From: an uncultured bacterium
GTDB taxonomy: Bacteria > Planctomycetota > UBA1135 > GCA-002686595
Direction: 5' to 3'
Length of the DNA stretch: 64,000 bases
Assembly (NCBI GenBank): GCA_938075305.1
Contig: CALJGV010000006.1
Coordinates: 62,001-126,000 of the forward strand
The translations under genes and the position numbers were made by a program. Shown here piece after piece: positions 63,562-64,000 of this stretch. Position 1 is the stretch's first letter. The number at the start of each line of letters is the position of its first letter. Below the pieces are notes generated by a model. It was not told the DNA's origin. It did not search any database and worked only from the letters and a program-made list of their open reading frames with translations.

Positions 63562-64000
63562 TCAAGACGCGAGGCTTCCGATCAGGCGGAGCGCACGAGG
63601 GGAGACCTCGAGTTGGACCTCGCGCGCCGCGTCCATCCGGTCACCGTCAAGTTGCCAGGTGAGCGGCGGCCCCCCTGAGGTCGATGCGATGCGCGCCCTC
63701 GCTCCGGAAGTGTCCGTCGCGAGCCGGCTCGAAATGGGACGCTGCAGCTGCGCGAGGGCAAGCACCGCGGCCCCGACCAGCGGGTTCGCACGCTCGCGCA
63801 CGTGGACATCGAGGCGGCCATCGTCGGGGCGCGCCCCCGGCGAGAGCCACATGGACTTGCCATAGGTGCGCGTGTTGGAGGCGATGGCGGACACCGCCCG
63901 TGAGGCGCGCACCTCTCCACCGATGGCCACCTCGAACCGCGGCGGCGCGAGCCGCAGGAGCTCCCGCAAGCCGCACCAGCCGTACAGGGTGTTGGCAGAC
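63562..64000 (-). CDS. Diacylglycerol/lipid kinase-like protein, C-terminal part, cut by window edge
   Basis: The minus-strand frame is open from base 64000 to the stop at 63562, about 145 residues. It shows the C-terminal beta-sandwich of the DAGK/YegS lipid-kinase family: FEVAIGGEVRASRAVSAIAS NT, then SMWLSPGARPDDGRLDVHV, matching the usual 'P-x-A-x-x-DDG-x-LD' motif. The N-terminal ATP-binding half with GGDGT lies beyond the window. It may phosphorylate diacylglycerol, ceramide or a similar lipid. It is convergent with the opp operon. Confidence 0.78.
   Translation of the reverse strand, partial: SANTLYGWCGLRELLRLAPPRFEVAIGGEVRASRAVSAIASNTRTYGKSMWLSPGARPDDGRLDVHVRERANPLVGAAVLALAQLQRPISSRLATDTSGARARIASTSGGPPLTWQLDGDRMDAAREVQLEVSPRALRLIGSLAS

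Overview
The window is a very GC-rich bacterial chromosome segment with dense coding and no rRNA, tRNA, insertion sequence, prophage or CRISPR array that I can recognise. It most likely comes from a planctomycete (PVC superphylum). The evidence is a 64-residue protein at 6733-6927 that matches the PVC small basic signature protein, an alternative complex III / caa3 oxidase locus of the type common in planctomycetes, and secretin and ExbB/ExbD genes interleaved with large TPR proteins.

Left part (1-12356). A minus-strand run carries three or four glycosyltransferase-type genes, a small lipoprotein, the ribosome-assembly GTPase Der and a QueE-like radical SAM enzyme. It is followed by the small basic protein, a single-pass membrane protein and a TPR lipoprotein. 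Two plus-strand genes follow, overlapping by 4 bases: the tRNA methylthiotransferase MtaB and a family-4 uracil-DNA glycosylase with a long disordered N-terminus.

Centre-left (12357-25775). Seven consecutive plus-strand genes look like one functional unit: secretin A, a 995-residue TPR protein, a 388-residue TPR protein, an ExbB/TolQ proton channel, two different ExbD/TolR proteins and secretin B. The locus is split into transcription units by three strong hairpin terminators. Both secretin genes are preceded by near-identical promoters (TTGAC[C/G], 17-base spacer, TACTCT) and leaders of about 270-300 bases. No TonB, TonB-dependent receptor, TolB/Pal or type II/IV ATPase is present. I read this as a proton-motive-force-driven envelope machine built on paired secretins. 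It is the best candidate in the window for an undescribed system.

Middle (25912-27963). A HAD hydrolase faces a C-N hydrolase. The latter overlaps the wreck of a phytanoyl-CoA dioxygenase-type gene that has lost its catalytic core and carries a frameshift.

Respiratory island (28138-46537, all minus). Transcription runs from the RegB/RegA redox two-component system into actA (pentahaem), actB, actC, a fused actD-actE, actF, a small membrane protein, a SCO copper chaperone, ctaC (CuA plus cytochrome c), ctaD (A2-type), ctaE, ctaF, a second subunit-III-like gene and a small membrane protein. This is a quinol to cytochrome c to oxygen chain. A probable promoter with an inverted-repeat operator lies upstream of actA.

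Right part (46687-63243). Two complete oligopeptide-type ABC transporters lie in opposite orientations around a serine beta-lactamase-like hydrolase and a Tat-signal SnoaL-like protein. In both systems the OppC-type permease carries a periplasmic insertion of roughly 270-300 residues, and one OppB-type permease does too. The window ends with a structured non-coding segment and the C-terminal part of a lipid (diacylglycerol) kinase-like gene.
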